NCBI GenBank assembly: GCA_000621185.1
Contig: KK211221.1
Location: forward strand, 326,632 to 390,631
From: Franconibacter pulveris DSM 19144
GTDB taxonomy: Bacteria > Pseudomonadota > Gammaproteobacteria > Enterobacterales > Enterobacteriaceae
Length of the DNA: 64,000 bases
Direction: 5' to 3'
How positions within the stretch are numbered: the stretch's first letter is position 1; each line of letters begins with the position of its first letter. The notes under the pieces are model-generated. The model had not been told where the DNA came from. It saw only the letters and a list, made by a program, of their open reading frames with translations, and did no database searches. This document shows positions 49,137 to 58,876 of the stretch, piece by piece. Made by a program: the position numbers and the translations under genes.

Positions 49137-49826
49137 TCACCCTCCAGTCCGTTGACGGCTGCGGCGCGCCAGCCATTCGGAAACCAGCAGCGAACAGAGC
49201 GCCAGCACAATGGAGATAATGCACAGTCGGGCCGCCGCCCCTTCCCCGCCCGGGGTCTGAATAAGCGTATACATCGCCGAAGGCAGCGTGCGGGTTTCGC
49301 CGGGAATATTGGAAACAAACGTAATGGTGGCGCCGAATTCACCGAGCGACCGGGCAAAGGCCAGCACCGTGCCGACGATAATCCCCGGCAGCGTCAGCGG
49401 CAGCGTAATGGTAAAAAAGACGCGCCAGCGCCCGGCGCCCAGCGTGCGCGCCGCCTGTTCAAGCTTCAGATCAACCCCTTCCAGGGCGAGACGGATAGCG
49501 CGTACCATCAGCGGAAAGGACATCACCGCCGCCGCCAGCACCGCGCCGCGCCAGCTAAAGGCCAGGGTGAAGCCAAACCAGTCGTAGAGCCATTCGCCGA
49601 AAATACCCCGGCGGCCAAAGGCAATCAGCAGTAAATAACCCACCACCACCGGCGGCAGCACCAGCGGCAGGTGAATCAAACTGTCGACCAGCGACTTGCC
49701 GGGAAAAGAGCAGCGCACCAGCAGCCAGGCGAACAGAACCCCAAAGGGCAAACTAAAAAGCACCGCAAGGGAAGAGACTTTCAGGCTCAGCAGCACCGCC
49801 TGCCATTCGGGGTCCGTCAACATCAT
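49137..49826 (-). CDS. modB: ModB, molybdate ABC transporter permease
   Basis: This inner-membrane permease has 229 residues (E. coli 229). It has five TM segments and the EAA-type coupling loop [23 protein letters not shown] (split around 140-162). The ATGATG start overlaps the modA stop. Confidence 0.96.
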   Translation of the reverse strand: MMLTDPEWQAVLLSLKVSSLAVLFSLPFGVLFAWLLVRCSFPGKSLVDSLIHLPLVLPPVVVGYLLLIAFGRRGIFGEWLYDWFGFTLAFSWRGAVLAAAVMSFPLMVRAIRLALEGVDLKLEQAARTLGAGRWRVFFTITLPLTLPGIIVGTVLAFARSLGEFGATITFVSNIPGETRTLPSAMYTLIQTPGGEGAAARLCIISIVLALCSLLVSEWLARRSRQRTGG

Positions 49827-50599
49827 TGGCTGGTTGTAAATCCGTAACGTTTAAAGATGGCAGCGGCCTGCGGCCCCTGCAGGTAATCATAAAAGGCGCT
49901 CACTGCGGGGCTGTTGCGCCCCGCCACTATCGCCAGCGGGTATTCCACTTTCTGGTGCGAGCTTTCCGGGAAGACGCCCACCACTTTCACGCCTTTGCTG
50001 GCCACGGCGTCGGAGCCGTAAACCACGCCGAGCGGCGCTTCATTGCGCTCCACCAGCGCCAGCGCGTTGCGTACGTCTTGCGCCGGAGCGAGTTTCGGCG
50101 AGAGGGTCTCCCATGCGCCCAGTTTTTGCAACGCCTCTTTGGCGTAAATGCCTGCCGGTACGTGCGCCGGGTCGCCCACGGCCAGACGCTCGCCTTTCAG
50201 CAGGCTCTGCCAGTCGGTTTTCTCGTTAATGGTGATTTCACCCTGCTTGCTCGCTTTGGGCACCACCACCACCAGGCTGTTGCCGAGCAGCGTTTTACGA
50301 CTGGCAGTCTCGATAGCTTTTTTCTCCACCGCATAGTCCATCCACTTCTGGTCGGCAGAGATAAAGATATCCGCCGGCGCGCCCGCTTCCAGCTGACGGG
50401 CAAGCGTTGAGGAAGAGGCGAAGGAAGAAACCACATCCACCTTTTTCGCTTTATTGTATTGCGTGGCGATCTCCTGCATCGCGTTTGTTAACGAGGCGGC
50501 GGCGAAAATCGTAATTTTACCGTTATCCGCCAGCGCCTGCCCGGTGAGGGCGGCCGTCAACGTGACGCCGAGGGTGAGTGTTGCCCGGAAGTTTGCCAT
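49823..50599 (-). CDS. modA: ModA, periplasmic molybdate-binding protein
   Basis: The 258-residue binding protein has a signal peptide (MANFRATLTLGVTLTAALTG, cleavage after ALA). The oxyanion-binding loops are ITIFAAASLTNAMQE (Ser), SSFASSSTLARQLE (Ser) and the later VGDPAHVPAG and YGSDA segments. It delivers molybdate to ModBC, and is first in modABC, under the ModE box. Confidence 0.97.
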   Translation of the reverse strand: MANFRATLTLGVTLTAALTGQALADNGKITIFAAASLTNAMQEIATQYNKAKKVDVVSSFASSSTLARQLEAGAPADIFISADQKWMDYAVEKKAIETASRKTLLGNSLVVVVPKASKQGEITINEKTDWQSLLKGERLAVGDPAHVPAGIYAKEALQKLGAWETLSPKLAPAQDVRNALALVERNEAPLGVVYGSDAVASKGVKVVGVFPESSHQKVEYPLAIVAGRNSPAVSAFYDYLQGPQAAAIFKRYGFTTSQ

Positions 50600-50616
50600 G
50601 TGCTTCTCCTGCGAGT

Positions 50617-50644
50617 GTCGTTATATACGCAGTAATATAACGAC
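50617..50644. promoter_or_regulatory. ModE operator of modABC
   Basis: GTCGTTATAT and ATATAACGAC flank an eight-base centre, a near-perfect match to the E. coli modA ModE box. It lies about 20 bp upstream of modA, where molybdate-bound ModE represses transcription. Confidence 0.9.
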
Positions 50645-50696
50645 CACCCATCCTTTTTCATAGCAATTATCGGCGGCGCGGGAGGGAGCTTTATAG

Positions 50697-50725
50697 TAAA
50701 ACGCCCGGCTTAGCCGGGCGTTTTG
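50697..50725. terminator. acrZ terminator
   Basis: AAAACGCCCGGC / GCCGGGCGTTTTG with a TTA loop, immediately after the acrZ stop on the minus strand; it isolates acrZ from modABC. Confidence 0.88.
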
Positions 50726-50728
50726 AAA

Positions 50729-50878
50729 TCAGCGGTGCTGTCTTGAACGGTCTTTGTGACCAATAGAGGAGAAGACGTTAAACACTTCACCCAGGCCGTA
50801 AATCGCGCCCAGGATAATCGCCATCACGACGGGTACCATGATTATGGCGAAAACCAGACTTTTCAACAACTCGAGCAT
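50729..50878 (-). CDS. acrZ: AcrZ (YbhT), small AcrB-associated membrane protein
   Basis: A 49-codon frame reads [20 protein letters not shown], then [16 protein letters not shown], and ends HKDRSRQHR. It is one bent TM helix matching E. coli AcrZ in length and sequence. AcrZ binds AcrB in the inner membrane and alters the substrate preference of the AcrAB-TolC pump. AGGAG lies six nt upstream and a terminator follows. The place between modA and modE is also the E. coli one. Confidence 0.93.
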   Translation of the reverse strand: MLELLKSLVFAIIMVPVVMAIILGAIYGLGEVFNVFSSIGHKDRSRQHR

Positions 50879-51006
50879 GGTTGTCTCCTGAATATGAACA
50901 AAGGGTTATTCTAGCGGCATTAACGCAAAACGCACTGCTCTTTTGTGCCATTTGCACCCGCTTACGCCTTTCCTTCACAATAGCCTTTTTGAGCAGGACT
51001 CCTCTC

Positions 51007-51798
51007 ATGCACGCCGACATTCTTCTTACGCTGAAACTTCAGGACCGCCTGTTTGCCGATCCGCGCCGCATCGCTCTTCTTAAACAGATAGAACAGACCG
51101 GCTCCATCAGCCAGGGGGCGAAGCTCGCAGGCATCAGCTATAAGAGCGCCTGGGACGCCATTAACGAGATGAACCAGCTAAGCGAGCAACTGCTGGTTGA
51201 GCGCGCCACCGGCGGCAAAGGAGGCGGCGGCGCGGTCGTGACGCATTACGGCCGGCGGTTAATCCAGCTTTACGATCTGCTCGGGCAGATCCAGCAAAAA
51301 GCCTTCGACGTGCTGAGTGACGATCGACTGCCGCTCGACAGCCTGCTCGCGGCCATCTCCCGCTTCTCGCTGCAAACCAGCGCCCGCAACCAGTGGTTTG
51401 GCACCGTGGTGCAGCGCGAGCGCGAAGCGGTACAGGAGCAGGTCGCGGTTTTGCTGGCGGACGGCGTAACGCGCCTTAAGGCGGCGGTTACGGCGCAAAG
51501 CGCCGCCCGGCTGGCGCTGGATGAAGGACGCGAGGTGCTGATTCTGCTAAAGGCGCCCTGGGTGCAGCTCACCCGCGATGAAGAAGAAGCGAAGCTTGCG
51601 GATAACCAGCTGCGCGGCGAGATTGTTCAGCTTACCCATGACAGCGCGCACAGCGAAGCCGTGATACGTCTGCCGGATGGACAAACGCTGTGCGCTACCC
51701 TCCCCTTAACGCAGGCGCAGACGCTGGCTTTACAGGAAGGCGAAGTGATAACAGCCTTTTTTAACGCCGATAAAGTGATCGTCGCCACGCTCTGTTAA
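51007..51798 (+). CDS. modE: ModE, molybdate-responsive regulator
   Basis: The 263-residue dimeric regulator has an N-terminal winged HTH (GSISQGAKLAGISYKSAWDA, about 31-50, then RATGGKGGGGAV) and two C-terminal Mop-like domains that bind molybdate (SARNQWFGTV; AAVTAQSAARLALDEG). It represses modABC and activates moa. The ATG at 51007 gives the E. coli-like MHADILLTLKLQ; an upstream extension is not supported. Confidence 0.96.
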   Translation: MHADILLTLKLQDRLFADPRRIALLKQIEQTGSISQGAKLAGISYKSAWDAINEMNQLSEQLLVERATGGKGGGGAVVTHYGRRLIQLYDLLGQIQQKAFDVLSDDRLPLDSLLAAISRFSLQTSARNQWFGTVVQREREAVQEQVAVLLADGVTRLKAAVTAQSAARLALDEGREVLILLKAPWVQLTRDEEEAKLADNQLRGEIVQLTHDSAHSEAVIRLPDGQTLCATLPLTQAQTLALQEGEVITAFFNADKVIVATLC

Positions 51799-51874
51799 AA
51801 CGCCGCCTGCGGTTGACAACGACGCCAACAGCACGTATCCCTGTAGTTTTCTGCTGCAATAAATGGGATAAAAC

Positions 51875-53350
51875 ATGTCATCGTTGCAAATTCTGCAAGG
51901 CACGTTTCGCCTGAGCGATACGCGCGTGCTCGATCTCGCCAGTCTGACTCTGCACAAGGGCGAAAGCTGGGCGTTTGTTGGCGCTAACGGCAGTGGTAAA
52001 TCGTCGCTGGCACGCGCGCTGGCGGGCGATCTGACGCTGCTAAAAGGCGAGCGGCGCTGTGATTTCTCGCGCATTAACCTGCTCTCCTTCGAGCGGCTGC
52101 AAAAGCTGGTGAGCGACGAATGGCAGCGCAACAATACCGACCTGCTTAGCCCGGGCGAGGAAGATACCGGGCGTACGGCAGCGCAGATTATTCAGGAGGA
52201 CGTAAAAGACGATGCGCGCTGTCGCGAACTGGCCGCGCAGTTCGGCATCGAGCCGCTGCTGGCGCGCCGCTTTAAATACCTCTCTACCGGCGAAACGCGC
52301 AAAACGCTGCTTTGCCAGGCGCTGATGGCGCAGCCCGACCTGCTGATTTTCGATGAACCGTTCGACGGCCTGGACGTGGGTTCGCGCGAACAGCTGGGCC
52401 GCCTGCTCGGCACGCTAAACGATCAAGGCTACACGATCGTGCTGATCCTCAACCGCTTTGATGAGATCCCAGGCTTCGTGCAAAACGTCGGCGTGCTGGC
52501 GGAATGCACGCTCATGGATACCGGCCCGAAAGCGACGCTGCTGGAGCAGGCTCTTATCGCCCAACTTGCCCACAGCGAAAAACTTGCAGGCATCAGCCTG
52601 CCGGAAGCGGACGATCCGGCGGCGCGCCATACGCTTTCTGCCGACGAGCCGCGTATTGTGCTGCGAAACGGCACCGTCTCTTATGACGATAAGCCTATTC
52701 TCAACAACCTGAGCTGGACCGTGAGCCCCGGCGAGCACTGGCAGATCGTCGGCCCTAACGGCGCGGGAAAATCGACGCTGCTGAGCCTTATTACTGGCGA
52801 TCATCCCCAGGGTTACAGCAATGATTTAACGCTGTTCGGCAGACGACGCGGCAGCGGCGAAACCATCTGGGATATTAAAAAGCATATCGGCTACGTCAGC
52901 AGCAGCCTGCATCTGGATTATCGCGTCAGCACCACCGTACGCAATGTGATTCTTTCTGGCTACTTTGACTCTATCGGCATCTATCAGGCGGTTTCTGACC
53001 GCCAGCAGAAGCTCACCCGCCAGTGGCTCGATATTCTCGGCATCGATAACGCCACTGCCGACGCCCCCTTTCATAGCCTCTCCTGGGGCCAGCAGCGGCT
53101 GGCGCTGATTGCTCGCGCGCTGGTCAAACACCCGACGTTGTTGATTCTCGATGAGCCGTTGCAGGGGCTCGACCCACTCAATCGCCAGCTGGTGCGCCGC
53201 TTTGTCGACATTCTGATTGGCGAGGGCGAGACGCAGCTTTTGTTTGTTTCTCATCATGCCGAAGATGCGCCGCAGTGCATTACTCACCGGCTGACTTTTG
53301 TGCCTGAGGGGGACAGCTATCGCTACCAGAGCGAGGAATTAGACGCGTAA
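51875..53350 (+). CDS. modF: ModF, double ABC ATPase
   Basis: The 491-residue protein joins two nucleotide-binding domains: GANGSGKSS, LSTGETRK and LLIFDEPFDGLD in the first; [17 protein letters not shown] and LLILDEPLQGLDP in the second. It follows modE, is similar in length to E. coli ModF (490), and has no known transport partner; a molybdenum-linked role is assumed from context. Neither signature is a canonical LSGGQ, as in E. coli. Confidence 0.95.
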   Translation: MSSLQILQGTFRLSDTRVLDLASLTLHKGESWAFVGANGSGKSSLARALAGDLTLLKGERRCDFSRINLLSFERLQKLVSDEWQRNNTDLLSPGEEDTGRTAAQIIQEDVKDDARCRELAAQFGIEPLLARRFKYLSTGETRKTLLCQALMAQPDLLIFDEPFDGLDVGSREQLGRLLGTLNDQGYTIVLILNRFDEIPGFVQNVGVLAECTLMDTGPKATLLEQALIAQLAHSEKLAGISLPEADDPAARHTLSADEPRIVLRNGTVSYDDKPILNNLSWTVSPGEHWQIVGPNGAGKSTLLSLITGDHPQGYSNDLTLFGRRRGSGETIWDIKKHIGYVSSSLHLDYRVSTTVRNVILSGYFDSIGIYQAVSDRQQKLTRQWLDILGIDNATADAPFHSLSWGQQRLALIARALVKHPTLLILDEPLQGLDPLNRQLVRRFVDILIGEGETQLLFVSHHAEDAPQCITHRLTFVPEGDSYRYQSEELDA

Positions 53351-53353
53351 CGC

Positions 53354-53381
53354 ACGGGAGCCAAAGGCTCCCGTTTTCTTT
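53354..53381 (+). terminator. modF terminator
   Basis: ACGGGAGCC / GGCTCCCGT with an AAA loop, followed by TTTCTTTT. Confidence 0.88.
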
Positions 53382-53473
53382 TGTCGGCTATTTTCAGACA
53401 ACCCGCAGCCTCTCATCTGCAACGTCCTGTTTTATAATGCTCAACGCGCACTTTTTACAGGCGCGCAACTGCG

Positions 53474-53536
53474 GTGTAAACGATTTCACTAATTTATCGC
53501 ATATCACACTTTTCGCCTCTCTGTTATGCTATGGTT
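53474..53536 (+). promoter_or_regulatory. gal operator OE and promoters P1/P2
   Basis: GTGTAAACGATTTCAC at 53474-53489 is the external Gal operator. ATATCACAC at 53500-53508 keeps one half of the CRP site. The overlapping -10 elements TATGCTA (P2, 53525) and TATGGTT (P1, 53530) match the E. coli gal promoters. GalR/GalS looping with the internal operator is expected. Confidence 0.9.
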
Positions 53537-53567
53537 AATAGATAACATCAGCCTAATGGAGCGAAAA

Positions 53568-54584
53568 ATGCGTGTTCTGGTAACAGGTGGTAGCGGTTAC
53601 ATTGGCAGCCATACCTGCGTGCAATTACTGCAGAGCGGCCACGACGTGATTATTCTTGATAACCTTTGCAACAGTAAGCGCAGCGTGCTGCCGGTTATCG
53701 AACGTCTGGGCGGCAAACATCCGCTGTTTATTGACGGCGACATTCGCAACGAAGCGCTGCTTACCGAAATTTTTCACGACCATCAAATCGACGCGGTGAT
53801 CCATTTCGCGGGCCTGAAGGCGGTCGGCGAATCGGTCAGCAAGCCGCTTGAGTATTACGATAACAACGTCAACGGCACCCTGCGCCTGGTCTCCGCCATG
53901 CGCGCCGCTAACGTTACTAATTTTATCTTTAGCTCCTCCGCCACCGTTTATGGCGACCAGCCGAAAATCCCTTACGTGGAGAGTTTCCCCACCGGCACGC
54001 CGCAAAGCCCGTACGGCAAAAGCAAGCTGATGGTCGAGCAGATCCTCGCCGATATTCAGAAAGCGAACCCGGAATGGAGCGTTGCGTTGTTGCGCTATTT
54101 CAACCCGGTTGGCGCGCATCCGTCGGGCGACATGGGCGAAGACCCGCAGGGCATCCCTAATAACCTGATGCCTTATATCGCGCAGGTGGCGGTAGGCCGC
54201 CGCGAGTCGCTGGCTGTTTTCGGCAATGACTACCCGACGAAAGATGGCACTGGCGTGCGCGATTACATTCACGTTATGGACCTGGCGGATGGTCACGTCG
54301 CCGCCATGCAGAAGCTTGCCGGTAAACCGGGCGTACACGTCTATAACCTCGGCGCGGGCGTCGGCCACAGCGTGCTGGATGTGGTAAACGCGTTCAGCCA
54401 GGCGTGCGGCAAGCCAGTCGCTTACCACTTTGCGCCGCGTCGCGACGGCGACCTGCCAGCCTACTGGGCGGACGCCAGCAAAGCGGATACTGAGCTGGAC
54501 TGGCGCGTGACCCGTTCGCTTCAGGAAATGGCGGATGACACCTGGCGCTGGCAGTCTCGTCACCCGCAGGGCTACGAGGAGTAA
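53568..54584 (+). CDS. galE: GalE, UDP-glucose 4-epimerase
   Basis: This NAD-dependent epimerase of the Leloir pathway has 338 residues as in E. coli. The Rossmann motif is [10 protein letters not shown] (about 7-16) and the catalytic Ser-Tyr-Lys lies in SSSATVYG and YGKSK. It also supplies UDP-galactose for surface polysaccharides. The ATG at 53568 follows TGGAGCG; the upstream extension covers the promoter. Confidence 0.98.
   Translation: MRVLVTGGSGYIGSHTCVQLLQSGHDVIILDNLCNSKRSVLPVIERLGGKHPLFIDGDIRNEALLTEIFHDHQIDAVIHFAGLKAVGESVSKPLEYYDNNVNGTLRLVSAMRAANVTNFIFSSSATVYGDQPKIPYVESFPTGTPQSPYGKSKLMVEQILADIQKANPEWSVALLRYFNPVGAHPSGDMGEDPQGIPNNLMPYIAQVAVGRRESLAVFGNDYPTKDGTGVRDYIHVMDLADGHVAAMQKLAGKPGVHVYNLGAGVGHSVLDVVNAFSQACGKPVAYHFAPRRDGDLPAYWADASKADTELDWRVTRSLQEMADDTWRWQSRHPQGYEE
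53587..53602 (+). promoter_or_regulatory. Internal gal operator OI
   Basis: GTGGTAGCGGTTACAT within codons 7-12 of galE matches the E. coli internal operator. It lies 113 bp from OE, the spacing needed for the repression loop. Confidence 0.85.
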
Positions 54585-54592
54585 AAGAAAAA

Positions 54593-55639
54593 ATGGAACA
54601 GTTTAACCCTGTCGATCACCCGCATCGTCGTTATAACCCGCTGACCGGCCAGTGGATCCTGGTCTCTCCACATCGCGCCAAACGTCCGTGGCAGGGCGCG
54701 CAGGAGACCCCGGCGAAACAGACGCTGCCAAAGCATGACCCGGACTGCTATCTCTGCCCCGGCAACACCCGCGTGACTGGCGATAAAAACCCGGACTACA
54801 CCAGCACCTATGTGTTTACCAACGACTTCGCCGCGCTGATGACCGACACGCCGGACGCGCCGCAGAGCGCCGATCCGCTGCTGCGCGTCGAGAGCGCTCG
54901 CGGCACCAGCCGCGTTATCTGTTTCTCGCCCGATCACAGCAAAACGCTGCCTGAGCTTTCGCTACCTGCGCTGGAAGAAGTGGTGAAAACCTGGCAGCAA
55001 CAAACCGCCGAACTGGGTGAAACCTACCCGTGGGTGCAGGTTTTTGAAAACAAAGGCGCAGCCATGGGCTGCTCGAACCCGCATCCGCACGGCCAGGTAT
55101 GGGCGAACAGCTTCCTGCCTAACGAAGTGGCGCGGGAAGACGCCTTACAGCGCGACTACTTCGCGCAGCAAGGCTCGCCGATGCTGGTGGATTATGTACA
55201 GCGCGAACTCGCCGACGGCAGCCGCACGGTGGTGGAAACCGAGCACTGGCTCGCCGTGGTGCCTTACTGGGCGGCCTGGCCCTTTGAGACCCTGCTGCTG
55301 CCCAAAACCCATGTGCTGCGTATTACCGATCTCAGCGAAGCCCAGCGCAGCGATTTAGCGCTGGCGCTGAAAAAGCTGACCAGCCGCTACGACAATCTGT
55401 TCCAGACCTCTTTCCCCTATTCCATGGGCTGGCACGGCGCGCCGTTTAACGGCGAAGAGAATTCCCACTGGCAGTTGCACGCCCATTTCTATCCGCCGCT
55501 GCTGCGCTCCGCTACGGTGCGTAAATTTATGGTCGGCTATGAAATGCTGGCGGAAACCCAGCGCGACCTGACAGCCGAGCAGGCTGCCGAGCGCCTGCGC
55601 GCGGTCAGTGATGTCCATTTTCGCGAATCCGGAGAATAA
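54593..55639 (+). CDS. galT: GalT, galactose-1-phosphate uridylyltransferase
   Basis: GalT exchanges UMP between UDP-glucose and galactose-1-phosphate. The 348 residues equal E. coli GalT. The active-site motif is [12 protein letters not shown] (nucleophilic His about 166), and zinc ligands include the CYLC segment and the conserved His115-like site. The start is eight bases after galE. Confidence 0.97.
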   Translation: MEQFNPVDHPHRRYNPLTGQWILVSPHRAKRPWQGAQETPAKQTLPKHDPDCYLCPGNTRVTGDKNPDYTSTYVFTNDFAALMTDTPDAPQSADPLLRVESARGTSRVICFSPDHSKTLPELSLPALEEVVKTWQQQTAELGETYPWVQVFENKGAAMGCSNPHPHGQVWANSFLPNEVAREDALQRDYFAQQGSPMLVDYVQRELADGSRTVVETEHWLAVVPYWAAWPFETLLLPKTHVLRITDLSEAQRSDLALALKKLTSRYDNLFQTSFPYSMGWHGAPFNGEENSHWQLHAHFYPPLLRSATVRKFMVGYEMLAETQRDLTAEQAAERLRAVSDVHFRESGE

Positions 55640-55641
55640 CA

Positions 55642-56790
55642 ATGAGTCTGAAAGAGAAAACCGCATCCCTGTTTGCTGAAAAATTCGGCTACCCTGCCAC
55701 CCATCTCGTTCAGGCGCCAGGACGCGTTAACCTGATTGGCGAACACACCGACTATAATGACGGCTTCGTGTTGCCCTGCGCCATTGACTACCAGACGGTT
55801 ATCAGTTGCGCGAAGCGCGACGATCGCACCGTGCGCGTTATCGCTGCGGATTACGAAAACCAGACGGATGAGTTCTCCCTCGACGCGCCGATTCTGAGCC
55901 ATGAGAGCCAGCAGTGGTCTAACTACGTTCGCGGCGTGGTGAAGCATTTACAAAAGCGCGACAGCAACTTTGGCGGCGTGGATATGGTTATCAGCGGCAA
56001 CGTGCCGCAGGGCGCGGGCTTAAGCTCTTCCGCTTCGCTGGAAGTGGCGGTCGGCACCGTTTTCCAGCAGCTTTACCATCTTAAGCTGGACGGCGCGCAG
56101 ATAGCCCTTAACGGCCAGGAAGCGGAAAACCAGTTTGTGGGCTGCAACTGCGGCATTATGGATCAGCTTATTTCCGCGCTCGGTAAAAAAGATCACGCGT
56201 TGCTTATCGACTGCCGCTCCCTCGGCACCAAAGCGGTGCCTATGCCAAAAGGCGTGGCTGTGGTTATTATTAACAGTAACTTCAAGCGCACGCTGGTGGG
56301 CAGCGAGTACAACACCCGCCGCGAGCAGTGCGAAACCGGCGCCCGCTTCTTTACGCAAAAGGCGCTGCGAGACGTAAGCCTCGAGCAGTTTAACGCCGTG
56401 GCGAATGAACTGGATCCGGTGGTGGCTAAGCGTGTTCGTCATGTGCTGACGGAGAATGCCCGTACCCAGGAGGCTGCGCAGGCGCTGGAAAAAGGCGACC
56501 TCAAGCGCATGGGCCAACTGATGGCGGAATCGCACGCCTCCATGCGCGACGACTTTGAGATAACCGTGCCGCAAATCGATACGCTGGTGGACATTGTGAA
56601 ATCCGCCATTGGCGACGAAGGCGGCGTGCGGATGACCGGCGGCGGCTTCGGCGGCTGCGTGGTCGCGCTGGTGCCTGAGTCGCTGGTGCCTGCGGTGAAA
56701 GAGGCCGTAGAAAACCAGTACGAAGCGAAAACCGGAATTAAAGAAACCTTTTATGTGTGCAAACCTTCAGAAGGAGCAGGTCTGTGCTAA
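55642..56790 (+). CDS. galK: GalK, galactokinase
   Basis: This GHMP kinase phosphorylates galactose at C1. The 382 residues equal E. coli GalK, with the family motifs [19 protein letters not shown] (about 28-46), the ATP-binding [13 protein letters not shown] and the C-terminal GGGFGGC. It starts two bases after galT and overlaps galM by seven. Confidence 0.98.
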   Translation: MSLKEKTASLFAEKFGYPATHLVQAPGRVNLIGEHTDYNDGFVLPCAIDYQTVISCAKRDDRTVRVIAADYENQTDEFSLDAPILSHESQQWSNYVRGVVKHLQKRDSNFGGVDMVISGNVPQGAGLSSSASLEVAVGTVFQQLYHLKLDGAQIALNGQEAENQFVGCNCGIMDQLISALGKKDHALLIDCRSLGTKAVPMPKGVAVVIINSNFKRTLVGSEYNTRREQCETGARFFTQKALRDVSLEQFNAVANELDPVVAKRVRHVLTENARTQEAAQALEKGDLKRMGQLMAESHASMRDDFEITVPQIDTLVDIVKSAIGDEGGVRMTGGGFGGCVVALVPESLVPAVKEAVENQYEAKTGIKETFYVCKPSEGAGLC

Positions 56791-57824
56791 AAGAGACGCC
56801 GCAACTCGCCCCTGACGGGCAGCCTTACCGCCTCTCCACCCTGCGCAACAGCGCAGGGATGGTGGTCACGCTCATGGACTGGGGCGCCACGCTGCTTTCC
56901 GCCCGCGTCCCGATGACCGACGGCACCGTGCGCGAAACGCTGCTGGGCTGCGCAAGCCCGGAAAATTATCCGCAACAGGATGCTTTTTTAGGCGCATCGG
57001 TAGGCCGCTACGCCAACCGTATTGCGAAAGCGACCTATCAACTGGACGGGCAGACCGTCACCCTGCTGCCAAGCCAGGGTGAAAACCAGCTGCACGGCGG
57101 GCCGGAAGGGTTCGACAAGCGACGCTGGCGTATTGTTCGCCAGAACGAGCATGAAGTGCTCTACAGCCTCGATTCGCCGGACGGCGACCAGGGCTTTCCT
57201 GGCGAACTGCGCGCTACCGCTCATTTCAGGCTGACGGATGAGAACGCGCTTTGCATTGAATACCGCGCTAAGGTTGATAAACCCTGTCCGGTTAACCTTA
57301 CCAACCACGCCTATTTCAACCTGGACGGCGCGCAGGATGACGTACGTGAGCACCGCCTGCAACTTTTTGCCGACCACTATCTGCCGGTGGATGCCCAAGG
57401 TATTCCTCATAGCGGGCTGAAAGCGGTGGCAGGCACCAGCTTTGATTTTCGCCAGCCGAAGAAGATAGCCGCTGATTTCCTGGCGGATGAAGATCAGAAG
57501 CTGGTAAAAGGCTACGATCACGCCTTTTTGCTCCAGGCTCAGGGCGACGCCAGCGAGCCTGCCGCGCAGGTCTGGTCCAGCGACAACAAACTGCAGATGA
57601 CGGTGTATACCACCGCCCCTGCCCTGCAGGTCTATACCGGCAATTTCCTGACCGGCGTGCCGGCTCGCGAGCAGGGTGAATATCAACCCTATCAGGGGCT
57701 GGCGCTGGAAAGCGAATTCTTGCCCGACAGCCCGAACCATCCGGAATGGCCGCAGCCGAGCCCTGTTCTGAAGCCCGGCGAAGATTATCTGAGCGTCACG
57801 GAATACCACTTCCTGCCGCTATAA
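56784..57824 (+). CDS. galM: GalM, aldose 1-epimerase (mutarotase)
   Basis: GalM interconverts alpha and beta galactose for GalK. The 346 residues equal E. coli GalM. The catalytic His and Glu are expected in [25 protein letters not shown] and [17 protein letters not shown]. The start is GTG at 56784 inside the galK end, fixed by AAGGAG seven nt upstream; a further nine upstream codons are galK sequence. Confidence 0.95.
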   Translation: MLKETPQLAPDGQPYRLSTLRNSAGMVVTLMDWGATLLSARVPMTDGTVRETLLGCASPENYPQQDAFLGASVGRYANRIAKATYQLDGQTVTLLPSQGENQLHGGPEGFDKRRWRIVRQNEHEVLYSLDSPDGDQGFPGELRATAHFRLTDENALCIEYRAKVDKPCPVNLTNHAYFNLDGAQDDVREHRLQLFADHYLPVDAQGIPHSGLKAVAGTSFDFRQPKKIAADFLADEDQKLVKGYDHAFLLQAQGDASEPAAQVWSSDNKLQMTVYTTAPALQVYTGNFLTGVPAREQGEYQPYQGLALESEFLPDSPNHPEWPQPSPVLKPGEDYLSVTEYHFLPL

Positions 57825-57830
57825 GACGCA

Positions 57831-57855
57831 AGCCCTCGACAGAGGGCTTTTTTTC
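57831..57855 (+). terminator. gal operon terminator
   Basis: AAGCCCTC / GAGGGCTT with a GACA loop and a TTTTTTT tail, seven nt after galM. Confidence 0.92.
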
Positions 57856-57982
57856 ACCATATTGCTGATAAACGCGCCATCTCGCTGTAAAAATCTAACC
57901 CCCGCTTCACAACCGCCTTACACTGCGCCGCTATTTTCGCTATGTTAAAGGTTTAGCGTTGCCGCTGGCTTCACCACGGCAA

Positions 57983-58004
57983 TATAATGATAACTGTTAT
58001 CATT
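57983..58004 (+). promoter_or_regulatory. gpmA promoter with overlapping Fur box
   Basis: AATGATAA-CTG-TTATCATT (57986-58004) is a 19-bp dyad close to the Fur consensus. It overlaps a perfect TATAAT -10 at 57983-57988. A TTGCCG at 57959 could be the -35. Iron-Fur control of gpmA is known in E. coli. Confidence 0.85.
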
Positions 58005-58031
58005 CAATCAGGCTTATGAAGGAGTAATACT

Positions 58032-58784
58032 ATGGCTGTTACTAAGCTGGTTCTGGTTCGTCACGGTGAAAGCCAGTGGAACAACGAAAACCGCTTTACC
58101 GGTTGGTACGATGTCGACCTGTCTGAAAAAGGCGTGAGCGAAGCGAAAGCTGCGGGCAAGCTGCTGAAAGACGAAGGCTACAGCTTTGACTTTGCTTATA
58201 CCTCCGTGCTGAAACGTGCCATCCATACGCTGTGGAACATCCTGGACGGGCTGGATCAGGCCTGGCTGCCGGTTGAAAAATCCTGGAAACTGAACGAGCG
58301 CCACTATGGCGCGCTGCAGGGCCTGAACAAAGCGGAAACCGCTGAGAAATATGGCGACGAGCAGGTTAAACAGTGGCGTCGCGGCTTCGCGGTCACCCCG
58401 CCGGCGCTGACTAAAGACGATGAGCGTTTCCCGGGCCACGACCCGCGCTATGCGAAACTGAGCGAGCAGGAGCTGCCGCTGACTGAAAGCCTGGCGCTGA
58501 CCATCGATCGCGTCATTCCTTACTGGAACGAATCCATTCTGCCGCGCCTGAAAAGCGGCGAGCGCGTGATTATCGCCGCTCACGGCAACTCTCTGCGCGC
58601 GCTGGTAAAATACCTGGATAACATGAGCGAAGAAGAGATCCTCGAACTGAACATCCCGACCGGCGTGCCGCTGGTTTATGAGTTCGACGAGAACTTTAAG
58701 CCGATTAAACACTACTACCTGGGCAACGCGGATGAAATCGCAGCGAAAGCCGCGGCCGTAGCGAACCAGGGTAAAGCGAAGTAA
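58032..58784 (+). CDS. gpmA: GpmA, 2,3-bisphosphoglycerate-dependent phosphoglycerate mutase
   Basis: This glycolytic enzyme interconverts 3- and 2-phosphoglycerate. The 250 residues equal E. coli GpmA. The phosphohistidine is in [11 protein letters not shown] (His11), with [10 protein letters not shown] and [12 protein letters not shown] completing the active site. AGGAG precedes the ATG. It is monocistronic with a Fur-controlled promoter and a terminator shared with aroG. Confidence 0.98.
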   Translation: MAVTKLVLVRHGESQWNNENRFTGWYDVDLSEKGVSEAKAAGKLLKDEGYSFDFAYTSVLKRAIHTLWNILDGLDQAWLPVEKSWKLNERHYGALQGLNKAETAEKYGDEQVKQWRRGFAVTPPALTKDDERFPGHDPRYAKLSEQELPLTESLALTIDRVIPYWNESILPRLKSGERVIIAAHGNSLRALVKYLDNMSEEEILELNIPTGVPLVYEFDENFKPIKHYYLGNADEIAAKAAAVANQGKAK

Positions 58785-58801
58785 TCGCTCTGCGAAATGA
58801 G

Positions 58802-58831
58802 AAAAGGCGTGGTGAAAACCACGCCTTTTTT
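58802..58831. terminator. Bidirectional terminator gpmA/aroG
   Basis: AAAAGGCGTGG / CCACGCCTTTTTT with a TGAAAA loop between the converging genes. Confidence 0.92.
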
Positions 58832-58876
58832 ATTGGCCGCTGACGGAACGGGGTACGGCCGCCCCGCCAAACAGCA

